From NCBI GenBank assembly GCA_910575075.1, contig CAJTCY010000009.1:113768-177767 (forward strand): a stretch of DNA of 64,000 nucleotides. The letters run 5' to 3'. Positions within the stretch are counted from its first letter, which is position 1. Each line of letters begins with the position of its first letter. Origin of the DNA: Lachnospiraceae bacterium (lineage in GTDB: Bacteria; Bacillota; Clostridia; Lachnospirales; Lachnospiraceae). Below the pieces are notes generated by a model. The model was not told where the DNA came from, did no database searches, and saw nothing but the letters and a program-made list of their open reading frames with translations. Shown here in pieces: positions 35,183-44,376 of this stretch. The position numbers were made by a program, and so were the translations under genes.

Positions 35183-36763
35183 ATGTATAAGCTGCTGATT
35201 GTAGATGATGAAAAAATGATCCGCATGGGAATTAAAAATGGGATTGACTGGGCTGAACAAGGAATTGGGGAAGTCTATACAGCGGCGTCGGCAATGGAAG
35301 CGCTGGAAGTCATTGAGAAAGAACATCCGCAGATTGTGCTGACAGATATCAGCATGGCAGAAATGTCAGGGCTTGCCCTGATGGAAGAGATCCGCAGCCG
35401 GTATGGAGAGAAAGAAGTCCGTATCCTGGTGCTGACTGGCTATGATAAATTTGAATATGCGAGACAATGCCTGCAGATGCGGGTGCAGAATTTTCTGTTA
35501 AAGCCAGTAGATGAAGAAGAACTGAAAAAGAGTGTAAAGGAACAGATTGAAATACTGGAAGAAATCTACGCCAAACAGGAATTGGAACAGGCAAGCCTGC
35601 GGGCAGAAGGCTCTAAGCGTCAGATAGAGATGGAACGTTTTATGAGAGATCTGGTACACCAAAGGCTTGAAAAAAATGGTTCTGGCTATCCGCAGGAGCT
35701 TACAGCAGCCCGCAGAAAGTCCATGGAAATTGCAATCCTGATTCCAGAGGTCTATATGGGCAGAGGCAAAGATGCAGATCGTGATTTTCAGCAGCTCACC
35801 ATCAAAAATATCTGTATGGATTTGATTGACGCGCGTCGGGCAGGAATTACCTTTTCTGATGATGACGGAAAAATTGTGCTGGCGGTTTATACTTCTGATT
35901 CTGAGCGCAATGTGACAGAGTGGCTGGAAGAATTAAGTGAAATTCTGGAAAATGAATGTGATATTAAACCAAGAGTGGTGCTGGGAAGCGAAGCGGAAGG
36001 GCTTGAGACCTTGTTTGTCTCTTACAATGACGCCTGCTATCTTCTGGAACAGGAGCGCAAAGGATTCCGAGAAATTGTGCGGCCCAGCAAAGAACAGAAT
36101 AAGGAACAATTGATTCAGGATATTTACCGGGAATTCAGACAGACCATGATTGCCAATATCGGCAATGGCAACAGAGTTATGTATATATTTGAGAAGTTCA
36201 GCCAGGCGACGAAATCTTACAACCTGTCCAGGGCACAGGTTCAGAAATGGTGCTTTGACATTGCATCAGGAATTTATTTTGCATGTATCACAGAGACGGG
36301 GGAATTAGTGGATAACCGGATGGAATCCCTGATGAAAGCGTTGGTAGGCGCGGGCAGGGAGGAGACATTGGAAATGACAGAAATGTTTATCCGCAAGCTG
36401 GTGTTTCAGGAGGAGAAGGAACAGCACGAAATCATTACCAGCGCCAGGAGATATATTGATGAGCATCTGGAGTCAGAGCTGTCGGTGGCGAAGCTTGCAG
36501 AACAGTTCTATGTGTCGCCGAATTATTTTTCAAGGCTGTTTAAAAAAGTGATGAATGAGGGGTGCAATGAGTATATCGTCAGGAAACGAATTGAAAAATC
36601 CAGAATTCTTCTGGAGACTACCACCATAAAAACGGGCAAGATTGCCATGATGGTGGGCTATAACGATACCAATTATTTTTCCCTTGCTTTTAAGAAACAC
36701 ATGGGAATGTCTCCCACGAAGTACCGGGAGATGCTGCAGAAAAAGCAGGGACAGGGCATGTAA
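35183..36763 (+). CDS. Response regulator with AraC-type DNA-binding domain (YesN type)
   Basis: 526 aa. Receiver domain 1-120 with phospho-acceptor Asp55 (VLTDISMAEMSG), acidic pair D8/D9 and a Lys near 108 (LLKPVDEEEL). The middle region is variable. The C-terminal AraC HTH (about 425-522) shows LSVAKLAEQFYVSPNYFSRL and the IAMMVGYNDTNYFSLAFK signature, then MSPTKYR. Expected to activate the importer and xylosidase genes around it. Confidence 0.94.
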   Translation: MYKLLIVDDEKMIRMGIKNGIDWAEQGIGEVYTAASAMEALEVIEKEHPQIVLTDISMAEMSGLALMEEIRSRYGEKEVRILVLTGYDKFEYARQCLQMRVQNFLLKPVDEEELKKSVKEQIEILEEIYAKQELEQASLRAEGSKRQIEMERFMRDLVHQRLEKNGSGYPQELTAARRKSMEIAILIPEVYMGRGKDADRDFQQLTIKNICMDLIDARRAGITFSDDDGKIVLAVYTSDSERNVTEWLEELSEILENECDIKPRVVLGSEAEGLETLFVSYNDACYLLEQERKGFREIVRPSKEQNKEQLIQDIYREFRQTMIANIGNGNRVMYIFEKFSQATKSYNLSRAQVQKWCFDIASGIYFACITETGELVDNRMESLMKALVGAGREETLEMTEMFIRKLVFQEEKEQHEIITSARRYIDEHLESELSVAKLAEQFYVSPNYFSRLFKKVMNEGCNEYIVRKRIEKSRILLETTTIKTGKIAMMVGYNDTNYFSLAFKKHMGMSPTKYREMLQKKQGQGM

Positions 36764-36778
36764 AGGAGGATGAAAACA

Positions 36779-38425
36779 ATGAAAATCAAGAATCCGATTC
36801 TTAGAGGATTCAATCCAGATCCCAGTATTATAAGGGTGGGTGATACGTATTACATTGCAAGCTCTACCTTTGAGTGGTGGCCGGGGGTACAGATCCATAT
36901 GTCGAAGGACTTGGTGAACTGGAAACTGATCGCCCATCCGCTCAATGAAAAACGGCTGCTGGATATGACGGGCAATCTGGATTCCGGCGGAATCTGGGCG
37001 CCGGACCTGTCTTATTATGACGGGAAATTTTATCTGATCTATACGGATGTAAAAGTAACGGACGGTTCCTACAAGGACTGCATCAATTATCTGATTACGG
37101 CAGAAGACATTATGGGACCCTGGTCTGACCCGATTTATTTAAATACGGCAGGCTTTGACGCATCCCTGTTCCATGATGAGGATGGAAGAAAATATCTGGT
37201 AAATCAGTATTGGGACCCCAGAAGCTATCATCATCCCTTCTACGGTATTATGTGTACTGAATTTTCAGAGGAGGAAGGGCGCCTGATAGGAGAACCCTGG
37301 CTGTTGTATAAGGGAACCAATGACAAGTTTACAGAAGGCCCTCATATCTACAAATTAAATGGCTATTACTATCTGTTTGTGGCTCAGGGCGGTACTGTCT
37401 ATGCCCATCAGGAGCGTGTAGCGCGTGCCAAAAGTCTGTGGGATGAGTTTGAGACACAGCCAGGCGAGCCATTTTTAACCACATTGGATGCGCCTTACCA
37501 TCCCGTTCAAAAAGCAGGGCACGGTTCTCTGGTGCAGACGCAGGCAGGGGAGTGGTATTTTGCGCATCTTATGGGAAGGCCGCTTCACCATAGCACCGAG
37601 GCAATTGTGGACCCCAGAGGCTGGTGTCCTCTTGGCAGAGAGACTGGAATACAGAAGGTGACCTGGGATGAGGAAGGGTGGCCTCATATCGTGGGCGGAC
37701 ATAATGGCTTGGCAGAAGTTCCGGCGCCTCCAGAGGCAAGGGAACATAAGTGGGAGCAGACCTGGCCGGGCAAGGATGATTTCGACAGCCAGGAGTTGAA
37801 TATTCATTTCCAGAGTTTGAGGACGCCGCTGGGAGAAGATGTGCTGTCCTTAAAAGATAGACCGGGACATTTGCGTCTGTATGGACATTTTTCACTGGCG
37901 TCTACTTATACCCAGGCGCATGTTGCCAGAAGGTGGCAGGCATTTAATTTTGACGCAGAAGTGAAGATGGATTACCGGCCGAAAACGATCCAGCAGTTTG
38001 CAGGGCTGACCTGCTATTATAATACCCAGAACTGGTCCTGCATTCAGGTGACGTGGAATGAGACATACGGCAGAGTCATTGACGTGGTGAGTACAGATCT
38101 TGGTAAGACGTTCAGCGTGTATGAGGAAAATCCAATTCCAGTGCCAGAGGATACAGAGTATGTTTATCTGAAGGTGAAAGTGCGTGGAATTTCTTATCAG
38201 TATTTTTATTCTTTTGATGGAAGTGACTGGCATGAGATACCCTATAAGTTTGATTCAGCAAAATTGTCTGATGAGTACATCAAAGCAGTGTATGATGCAG
38301 CGTTTACCGGAGCTTTCGTGGGCATGATGAGCGCAGACTGTCTTGGAACCAGGCTTCCGGCAGATTTTGATTACTTTGCCTATGAAGAGCTGGATCAGAC
38401 AGAAGTGGATGGAAAATATATCTGA
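36779..38425 (+). CDS. GH43 beta-xylosidase (XynB3-like), cytoplasmic
   Basis: 548 aa from ATG 36779; the ATG at 36770 directly abuts AAAGGAGG and is too close. Five-bladed propeller start NPILRGFNPDPSII. The predicted catalytic set is Asp14 (base, NPDPS), Asp127 (GFDASLF) and Glu186 (TEGPHIYK), each one residue from D15/D128/E187 of Geobacillus XynB3, so it fits GH43 subfamily 11. The C-terminal beta-sandwich (about 330-540) contains WQAFNFDAEVKMDY and the GLTCYYN segment. No signal peptide; it hydrolyses xylo-oligosaccharides from the non-reducing end, overlapping in role with GH120. Confidence 0.93.
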   Translation: MKIKNPILRGFNPDPSIIRVGDTYYIASSTFEWWPGVQIHMSKDLVNWKLIAHPLNEKRLLDMTGNLDSGGIWAPDLSYYDGKFYLIYTDVKVTDGSYKDCINYLITAEDIMGPWSDPIYLNTAGFDASLFHDEDGRKYLVNQYWDPRSYHHPFYGIMCTEFSEEEGRLIGEPWLLYKGTNDKFTEGPHIYKLNGYYYLFVAQGGTVYAHQERVARAKSLWDEFETQPGEPFLTTLDAPYHPVQKAGHGSLVQTQAGEWYFAHLMGRPLHHSTEAIVDPRGWCPLGRETGIQKVTWDEEGWPHIVGGHNGLAEVPAPPEAREHKWEQTWPGKDDFDSQELNIHFQSLRTPLGEDVLSLKDRPGHLRLYGHFSLASTYTQAHVARRWQAFNFDAEVKMDYRPKTIQQFAGLTCYYNTQNWSCIQVTWNETYGRVIDVVSTDLGKTFSVYEENPIPVPEDTEYVYLKVKVRGISYQYFYSFDGSDWHEIPYKFDSAKLSDEYIKAVYDAAFTGAFVGMMSADCLGTRLPADFDYFAYEELDQTEVDGKYI

Positions 38426-39429
38426 TGAGACTGAAAAAATGCATGACGAAGCTGTTACTTCTTCTGGCGGCAGCCTGGTGCCTGACGGGGTGCAGCGCCT
38501 CGAAAGATTCTTTGGAGGAAATTCAGATAAAGGAGCTGGGGAACCATCTGGAACAATGGCAGCAGGAACTTCCGCAAGATACGGAATTCGGTGGAATCGG
38601 CGCCAATGAAATCAGGGGACTGAAAGTGCAGAAGAAGGGCGAAACAGTGTTTGCGGTGTCTTATGAGCCACGGGAAGGAAAAGAAACATTTGACTACTGG
38701 GATATATCTGTGCCCTACCATTCTCTGGTATCGGTAAATACAGAGGAATTATATAATCTGCTGGGTACAGCGGCGCTGATGGTTTGGGGGGAAGCAGATG
38801 GAATCAGTATCGAAGAGGCAGGAATTAAGGACAGCGATACTTCCGTGTTTCTGGCATACTGCAAGCAGTCCCAAGGAGAAAAAGGCGGGGCAGAACCTAC
38901 GGGCGCGCAGTCAATTCTTATTGGAAATACGGATGGAAAGGGCAGCTATTACGCGGCGCTTGAGGGCAGCAGCAAGGTGGGTCTTGTGAACCAGATACTG
39001 ATGGATGAAATCCTGAATGTGGAACCTTATGAATATATATTAAAAATTCCCACGCTCATCAGTGTGGATACAGTGAAAAAAGTTCAGATTTTTACTGGTG
39101 AAGAAAGCCATGTCATGGAACAAGATGAGGAAGGCTGGAAAATGGACGGCGAGAAAGTAAGCCAGAAGGATTATCAGTCGCTTTATGGAGCATTGCTGGA
39201 TGTGATGCTGACAGGGGAGTTGGATGAAAATGTGAAAGCAGAAAAAGAGCGGGAGCCGTTTCTGACACTGCAGTTTATACGGAAGCAGGAAGATATTTCG
39301 GATGTGGAAGTGAAGTATTATTCCTATGATGAGGAGCATATGAGTGTCAGTGTCAACGGACAGGAGAATTTTCTTGTAGAAAAAGATGCTGTTTTCACAT
39401 TGAAAGAGAGAATTGAAACAGGTATTTAA
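38425..39429 (+). CDS. Lipoprotein with DUF4340-like fold
   Basis: 334 aa. Lipobox WCLTGC (Cys about residue 23). Alternating beta-rich segments with VDTVKKVQIFTGEESHVMEQ and EEGWKMDGEKVSQKDYQSLY, the pattern of DUF4340 proteins. Start overlaps the GH43 stop by one base (TGATG), so it is coupled to the xylosidase. DUF4340 proteins more often accompany gliding or ABC-export genes; its place in a xylan operon is unusual. Function unknown. Confidence 0.7.
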   Translation: MRLKKCMTKLLLLLAAAWCLTGCSASKDSLEEIQIKELGNHLEQWQQELPQDTEFGGIGANEIRGLKVQKKGETVFAVSYEPREGKETFDYWDISVPYHSLVSVNTEELYNLLGTAALMVWGEADGISIEEAGIKDSDTSVFLAYCKQSQGEKGGAEPTGAQSILIGNTDGKGSYYAALEGSSKVGLVNQILMDEILNVEPYEYILKIPTLISVDTVKKVQIFTGEESHVMEQDEEGWKMDGEKVSQKDYQSLYGALLDVMLTGELDENVKAEKEREPFLTLQFIRKQEDISDVEVKYYSYDEEHMSVSVNGQENFLVEKDAVFTLKERIETGI

Positions 39430-39453
39430 TGTTAATATTTGGAGGATAGTAGT

Positions 39454-42400
39454 ATGAAGCATAGAGAAATGAAGAAAGTTTTTGTATCTGTCCTGCTCTC
39501 AGCCAGCCTGGCTGTTTCTGGCATTGGCTTTACTCCTGCCAATATCAGTTATGCGGCAGCAAAGCCGGCAGCAGTGGAATCGGCAGCAAAAGTTCAATGG
39601 GTGATGTCAACGGAGCAGAAGCCATGGGAGAAACAGGATGATTTGCAACTGGTTACATCAGAAGAAGGCGCTGAGACACAAAATCTTACCATTGAGGTAG
39701 AGGAGGAGAAAACCTATCAGGAGCTGGCGGCTGATATCTGGGGCGGCCGTTTTAGTGAGAGCGGCTGGGATGAGCTGTGTAAATTGTCTGATGGGGATAA
39801 GAAGGCGGTTTTAGACCTGCTGTTTGATCCAGACAGCGAAGAGGGACTTCACCTGAACATGGGAAGAATACCGATTGGCTCCAGTGATTATGCCAGCGAA
39901 TGGTATTCATTGGCTGATACAAAAGATGACTATGAGATGGCTGATTTCTCTATTTCCAGGGATGCTAAATTAATCGCATATATTAAAGAAGCATTGAAGC
40001 GTAATCCAGATATGAGGCTTTGGGCATCTCCATGGTCACCGCCTGCATGGATGAAAGATAACAACAGTCTGGTTGGCGGCAATTTTGTGAATGGAGACAA
40101 TAATAAAAATATGGAAGCTTATGCTCTGTACTTCCAGAAGTTTGTGCAGGCATATGAAGAGCAAGGGATTGAGATAGATATGGTGGTGCCGCAGAATGAG
40201 CCTTTTGAAGCGGCAAATACCACAGGCCATCCTTCCTGCCACTGGACGACGGAACAGCTCAGTGTATTTATCAAAGATTATCTGGGACCCAAAATGCAGG
40301 AACTTGGCGTGGAAATTTATCTGGGGAATTTTAATACTCCTGACGATGATGTTTTTGCGCCTATTTTGAATGACATGGATGTGAGGAAATATGTGTCGGG
40401 AATCAATTTCCAGAGATGGGCGTACAATAAAGTACGTGCAATGTATGGTGTCGGCTATAAGCAGGATATGATGCAGTCGGGTATCATTGTTGGAGATGGA
40501 AAGAATACCTGGGAATATGCAGAAAACAGGTTTGATGGAATGTGGATGTATTTTTCCAATGGAGTATCTTCTTATAACCTGAATAATATGGTTTTACCTG
40601 AGGGCGGAGGAAATACCTCTTCTACGGTGGCACAAAATTCACCAATTACCGTAGATGGAACCGCAAAAACATTTACAAAGACGCCTCAGTATTACCAGGT
40701 AAAACATTTTACAGAATTTGTAAAAGCGGGGGCACGCAGAATTGAGAGCGGAGGCACCTATGATATGCCTTACGTAATTGATGGAAATTCTGATAAAACA
40801 GAAGATTCAGTATATGCAGCCGAACTTCGGGAAATTGCGTTTCGGAATGTTGACGGAACCCTTGCTGTACTGGTAAAGAATGGAAGCAGCGAAGAGAAGA
40901 CGGTGGAGATCAGATTTGGCAGTAAGCAGGTAACAGCTAAGCTGCCAGCACATTCAATCAGTACCTTTACCACGCAGGGAACACCGCTCAATGGAGCGGA
41001 GACGGATCAGACAGAGTTTGTTCCGCAGAGTGAACTTGTGAAACTGGAGAATCAGCAGACAATTACTGGTGCGAACAGTAGTACGGGCGTACTTTGTACG
41101 AACGGCGGCGTGAGAGCAGGGGTAGCTGTTTTGAGATGGGGGTACGGCGGCAGGCTGAACCAGCTCTGGTACATAAAAAAGATAGCTGAGGACAGTGAAA
41201 AAGTAAAAATAGTCAATGCCAAGAGTTTTAATGTTTTGACGATTATGAATGCCAATGTTCACGGAGCGGGATTATTACTTCAGCCTGAACAGGAAAATAA
41301 TGAACTTCAGGAATGGATTCTGGAAGAAACTGATGGAGAGGTAAGAATTAAATCTGCAAAGTCTCAGAATGAGTATCTGGCATTTGTAAATAGTAACTTT
41401 GATGGTGCGGCAATCATGTGGACCTGGGATGCAGGGAGTGAGAATGCCGATAAAAGATGGAAAATGGAAAAAGTTTTTGCAGACCGTCCTGCGGTAACCG
41501 ATGTGACAGTGACGCCTGGTACAGTCAGCGGATTAAAGCGGGAACAGACACAGCAGTTTACAGGAACAGTAACGGCAGATGATAACTGGACGGGTGAAGG
41601 TTCTCTGGGAACTGTGACATGGACAGTGGAGGGAAACCAGGATGTGAAAACTACCATTACAAGGACTGGGCTGCTGAAGATCGGTGCGGATGAGACAGCA
41701 GAAAAAGTAGTTGTAAGAGCTTCTTCAACGTTTGATAAAACTAAGACGGTAAGGGTAGAAGTACCAGTGATACAGCCAAAAATAAATTCCGTAACGGTGG
41801 AACCGACAGCACCGAAGGTACAAAAGGGAACGCAGAGACAGTTTAAGGCAACAGTAGCTGCTGATACAGAAGCTGATACAACGGTGTTATGGAGTGTTGC
41901 CGGAGCTGATAAAGAAGACACCAGAATCAGCGAATCAGGGCTTCTGACGGTGGCATCAGATGAAACGGCGGCAACTTTGACAGTGACAGCGGTTTCTGTT
42001 GCAGACGAAACAAAAAAAGGGACTGCTGCGGTAACTGTTACGACAGAGGCAAACACAGAGCCAGAAGTGGATTATGTCGAGGTATCTCCTGATGAGGCGA
42101 CGGTGAAGACAGGGGGTACACAGGAATTTACAGCAGAAGTAAGTGGAGTGAATCTTACACAAGAACATAAAAAGACAACATGGGCTGTCAGTGGAAATGC
42201 CAGTCAGGATACAAAAATCGATGCAGAGGGAGTCTTGAACGTGGCAGAAGATGAGACCGCAGAGACATTTACGGTAACAGCCACTTCCGTAACAGATCAA
42301 ACGAAAAAAGGCACGGCCGCGGTAACGGTGGAAGCATCAGGAGCAGATCCTGATCCTGTCAAAAAAGTGACAAGCGTGGTCATCACCCAGAAGCCGACAG

Positions 42401-44058
42401 AGGTGGAAAAGGGAAAAACGGCAGAATTTGCAGCAGAGGTAAGAGGAGAAAACCTTACAGACGCAGATAAGAAGGTAAGCTGGAGCGTCAGCGGAAACAG
42501 CAGCGAGGAGACGGCAATCAGTGAGGCAGGAGTCTTAAGCGTATCATCAAATGAAACAGCAGAAAAACTGACAGTAACAGCAACTTCGGCATTCGACGAG
42601 AGCAAAGAAGCAACCGCTGAAATCACGGTGAAGGAAGAACAGACAACACCGGGATCTGACAAAGAAGTGACAAGCGTGGCCATTACCCAGAAGCCGACAG
42701 AGGTGGAAAAGGGAAAAACGGCAGAATTTGCGGCAGAGGTAAGAGGAGAGAACCTTACGGACGCAGATAAGAAGGTAAGCTGGAGTGTCAGCGGAAACAG
42801 CAGCGAGGAGACGGCAATCAGTGAGGCAGGAGTCTTAAGTGTATCGTTAAATGAAACAGCAGAAAAACTGACGGTAACAGCAACTTCGGCGTTCGACGAG
42901 AGCAAAGAAGCAACCGCTGAGATCACGGTGAAGGAAGAACAGACAACACCGGGATCTGACAAAGAAGTGACAAGCGTGGCCATCACCCAGAAGCCGACAG
43001 AGGTGGAAAAGGGAAAAACGGCAGAATTTGCAGCAGAGGTAAGAGGAGAGAACCTTACGGATGCAGATAAGAAGGTAAATTGGAGCGTCAGCGGAAATGC
43101 CAGCGAGGAGACGACAATCAGTGAGACGGGAATTTTAAGTGTATCATCAGATGAAACAGCAGAAAAACTGACGGTAACAGCAGCTTCAAAGTTAGACGAA
43201 AGCAAAAAAGATACTGCCGAGATCATGGTGAAGGAAGCGGGAATAACTCCGGGGTCTGAAAAAGAAGTGACAGGAGTGAGCATAGCGCCTAAGACTGCCG
43301 TAATCGAGGCAGGAAAAACGCAGCAGTTTACGGCACAGGTAAGTGGAAAGAACCTTACAGATGCAGATAAAAAGGTAAACTGGAGCGTCAGTGGTAATAA
43401 GAGCAGTAAAACGGTTGTCAGTGCAGCAGGCCTCTTAAGCGTATCATCGGACGAAACGGCAGAAAAACTGACGGTAACAGCAACTTCGACGTTAGACAGC
43501 AGCAAAAAGGATACTGCGGAAGTAACTGTAAAGAGAAACAATGCGCCTGCTGTGCCAAAGAAAAACTCTTTACATAAAATAGGAAAGTTCCAGTACAAAG
43601 TTACAAAATCAGCCGCGAAGAATGGGACGGTAGAACTGAAAAAACCTTTAAAGAAAACGAATACTTCTGTTTCCATACCAGCGACGGTAAAGATCAATGG
43701 ATATGTCTTCAAGGTAACCAGCATTGGATCTAAGGCATTCTATAAAAACACGAAGCTGAAAACGGTCAAAATCGGCAATAACGTGGTCAAGATCGGGGCG
43801 TCTGCGTTTGCCTCTAATAAGAAACTGACGACTGTCACGATGGGCAAAGGAATTACAAGTATTGAGAGCAAAGCATTTTATCAGGATGCTAAGCTGAAGA
43901 AAGTGACTTTGAAATCCAGCAAACTGAAGACGGTAAAGAAGCTGGCATTCAAGGGGATTGCAAAAAATGCGAAGATTGATGTTCCGAATAAGAAGGCAAA
44001 GAGCTATAAAAAATTATTGAAAAAGGCAGGCCTTCCTGCAAAAGCTTCTGTGAAATAA
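39454..44058 (+). CDS. Giant secreted GH30-fold protein with ricin, Ig-like repeat and LRR modules; nucleophile apparently lost
   Basis: 1534 aa from ATG 39454 (GGAGG 8 nt upstream). Signal peptide of about 30 residues. The GH30 (beta/alpha)8 domain spans about 35-515, with acid/base Glu249 in VVPQNEPFEA. At the usual nucleophile strand, where relatives read MMQSETEC, this protein reads MMQSGIIV (Gly343), and the Trp of the next conserved WNMVL is Asn. Then a ricin-type lectin module (about 530-675), about seven Ig-like repeats, three of them nearly identical in DNA, and a C-terminal BspA-type leucine-rich region with a basic tail. Last gene of the xylan locus. It may bind xylan rather than cut it; a different catalytic residue is possible. 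Confidence 0.85.
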   Translation: MKHREMKKVFVSVLLSASLAVSGIGFTPANISYAAAKPAAVESAAKVQWVMSTEQKPWEKQDDLQLVTSEEGAETQNLTIEVEEEKTYQELAADIWGGRFSESGWDELCKLSDGDKKAVLDLLFDPDSEEGLHLNMGRIPIGSSDYASEWYSLADTKDDYEMADFSISRDAKLIAYIKEALKRNPDMRLWASPWSPPAWMKDNNSLVGGNFVNGDNNKNMEAYALYFQKFVQAYEEQGIEIDMVVPQNEPFEAANTTGHPSCHWTTEQLSVFIKDYLGPKMQELGVEIYLGNFNTPDDDVFAPILNDMDVRKYVSGINFQRWAYNKVRAMYGVGYKQDMMQSGIIVGDGKNTWEYAENRFDGMWMYFSNGVSSYNLNNMVLPEGGGNTSSTVAQNSPITVDGTAKTFTKTPQYYQVKHFTEFVKAGARRIESGGTYDMPYVIDGNSDKTEDSVYAAELREIAFRNVDGTLAVLVKNGSSEEKTVEIRFGSKQVTAKLPAHSISTFTTQGTPLNGAETDQTEFVPQSELVKLENQQTITGANSSTGVLCTNGGVRAGVAVLRWGYGGRLNQLWYIKKIAEDSEKVKIVNAKSFNVLTIMNANVHGAGLLLQPEQENNELQEWILEETDGEVRIKSAKSQNEYLAFVNSNFDGAAIMWTWDAGSENADKRWKMEKVFADRPAVTDVTVTPGTVSGLKREQTQQFTGTVTADDNWTGEGSLGTVTWTVEGNQDVKTTITRTGLLKIGADETAEKVVVRASSTFDKTKTVRVEVPVIQPKINSVTVEPTAPKVQKGTQRQFKATVAADTEADTTVLWSVAGADKEDTRISESGLLTVASDETAATLTVTAVSVADETKKGTAAVTVTTEANTEPEVDYVEVSPDEATVKTGGTQEFTAEVSGVNLTQEHKKTTWAVSGNASQDTKIDAEGVLNVAEDETAETFTVTATSVTDQTKKGTAAVTVEASGADPDPVKKVTSVVITQKPTEVEKGKTAEFAAEVRGENLTDADKKVSWSVSGNSSEETAISEAGVLSVSSNETAEKLTVTATSAFDESKEATAEITVKEEQTTPGSDKEVTSVAITQKPTEVEKGKTAEFAAEVRGENLTDADKKVSWSVSGNSSEETAISEAGVLSVSLNETAEKLTVTATSAFDESKEATAEITVKEEQTTPGSDKEVTSVAITQKPTEVEKGKTAEFAAEVRGENLTDADKKVNWSVSGNASEETTISETGILSVSSDETAEKLTVTAASKLDESKKDTAEIMVKEAGITPGSEKEVTGVSIAPKTAVIEAGKTQQFTAQVSGKNLTDADKKVNWSVSGNKSSKTVVSAAGLLSVSSDETAEKLTVTATSTLDSSKKDTAEVTVKRNNAPAVPKKNSLHKIGKFQYKVTKSAAKNGTVELKKPLKKTNTSVSIPATVKINGYVFKVTSIGSKAFYKNTKLKTVKIGNNVVKIGASAFASNKKLTTVTMGKGITSIESKAFYQDAKLKKVTLKSSKLKTVKKLAFKGIAKNAKIDVPNKKAKSYKKLLKKAGLPAKASVK
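42361..43260 (+). repeat. Three 300-bp tandem repeats inside the GH30-fold gene
   Basis: Units begin at 42361, 42661 and 42961 with nearly the same bases and an exact 300-bp period (100 residues, each with K-P-T-E-V-E-K-G-K-T-A-E-F). A diverged fourth unit runs from 43261 to about 43540 and older ones lie upstream from 41500. Recombination between units would change repeat number in frame. Confidence 0.9.
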
Positions 44059-44083
44059 TCAGAAGTCGGAGAGAATGATTGAA

Positions 44084-44127
44084 AACAAGGGTTTCTGGCA
44101 TACGAAACATTGCCGGAAGCCCTTGTT
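44084..44127 (+). terminator. Strong hairpin after the GH30-fold gene
   Basis: AACAAGGGTTTCTGGCA (44084-44100) pairs over 17 bp, with two G-T pairs, with the stretch 44111-44127; no proper T-run. Probably a terminator. The rest of the 318-bp gap to the next gene (44128-44376) shows no other clear element. Confidence 0.6.
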
Positions 44128-44376
44128 GAAGTGGAAGGATTTTTGGTGCATTTTGTTAAAGAGAGAATTCTGTGAATTAGAATCGTATAATTGAGGAATA
44201 GTATAAGACATACCAATGGTAAGCTTTCAGTATAAACAGAAGTGATATTTCGCAACTCAGAAAAGTGCGGAGGAATGTATGCCAGATGAAGATGCACTGC
44301 AGCGTGAAATAATATAGATACTATTTGAGATAAGAAAGGACGATATGATTATTCACAAAATCATACGGGAAAAAAT

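Noticed and set aside
42361..43536. CRISPR-like array
   Set aside because: The repeats are 300 bp, coding and contiguous; no spacer structure and no cas genes anywhere in the window.
42297..43724. Minus-strand open frame of 475 codons
   Set aside because: It is a mirror of the Ig-like tandem repeats in the GH30-fold gene; low-complexity Ser/Val/Phe composition and no ribosome site.
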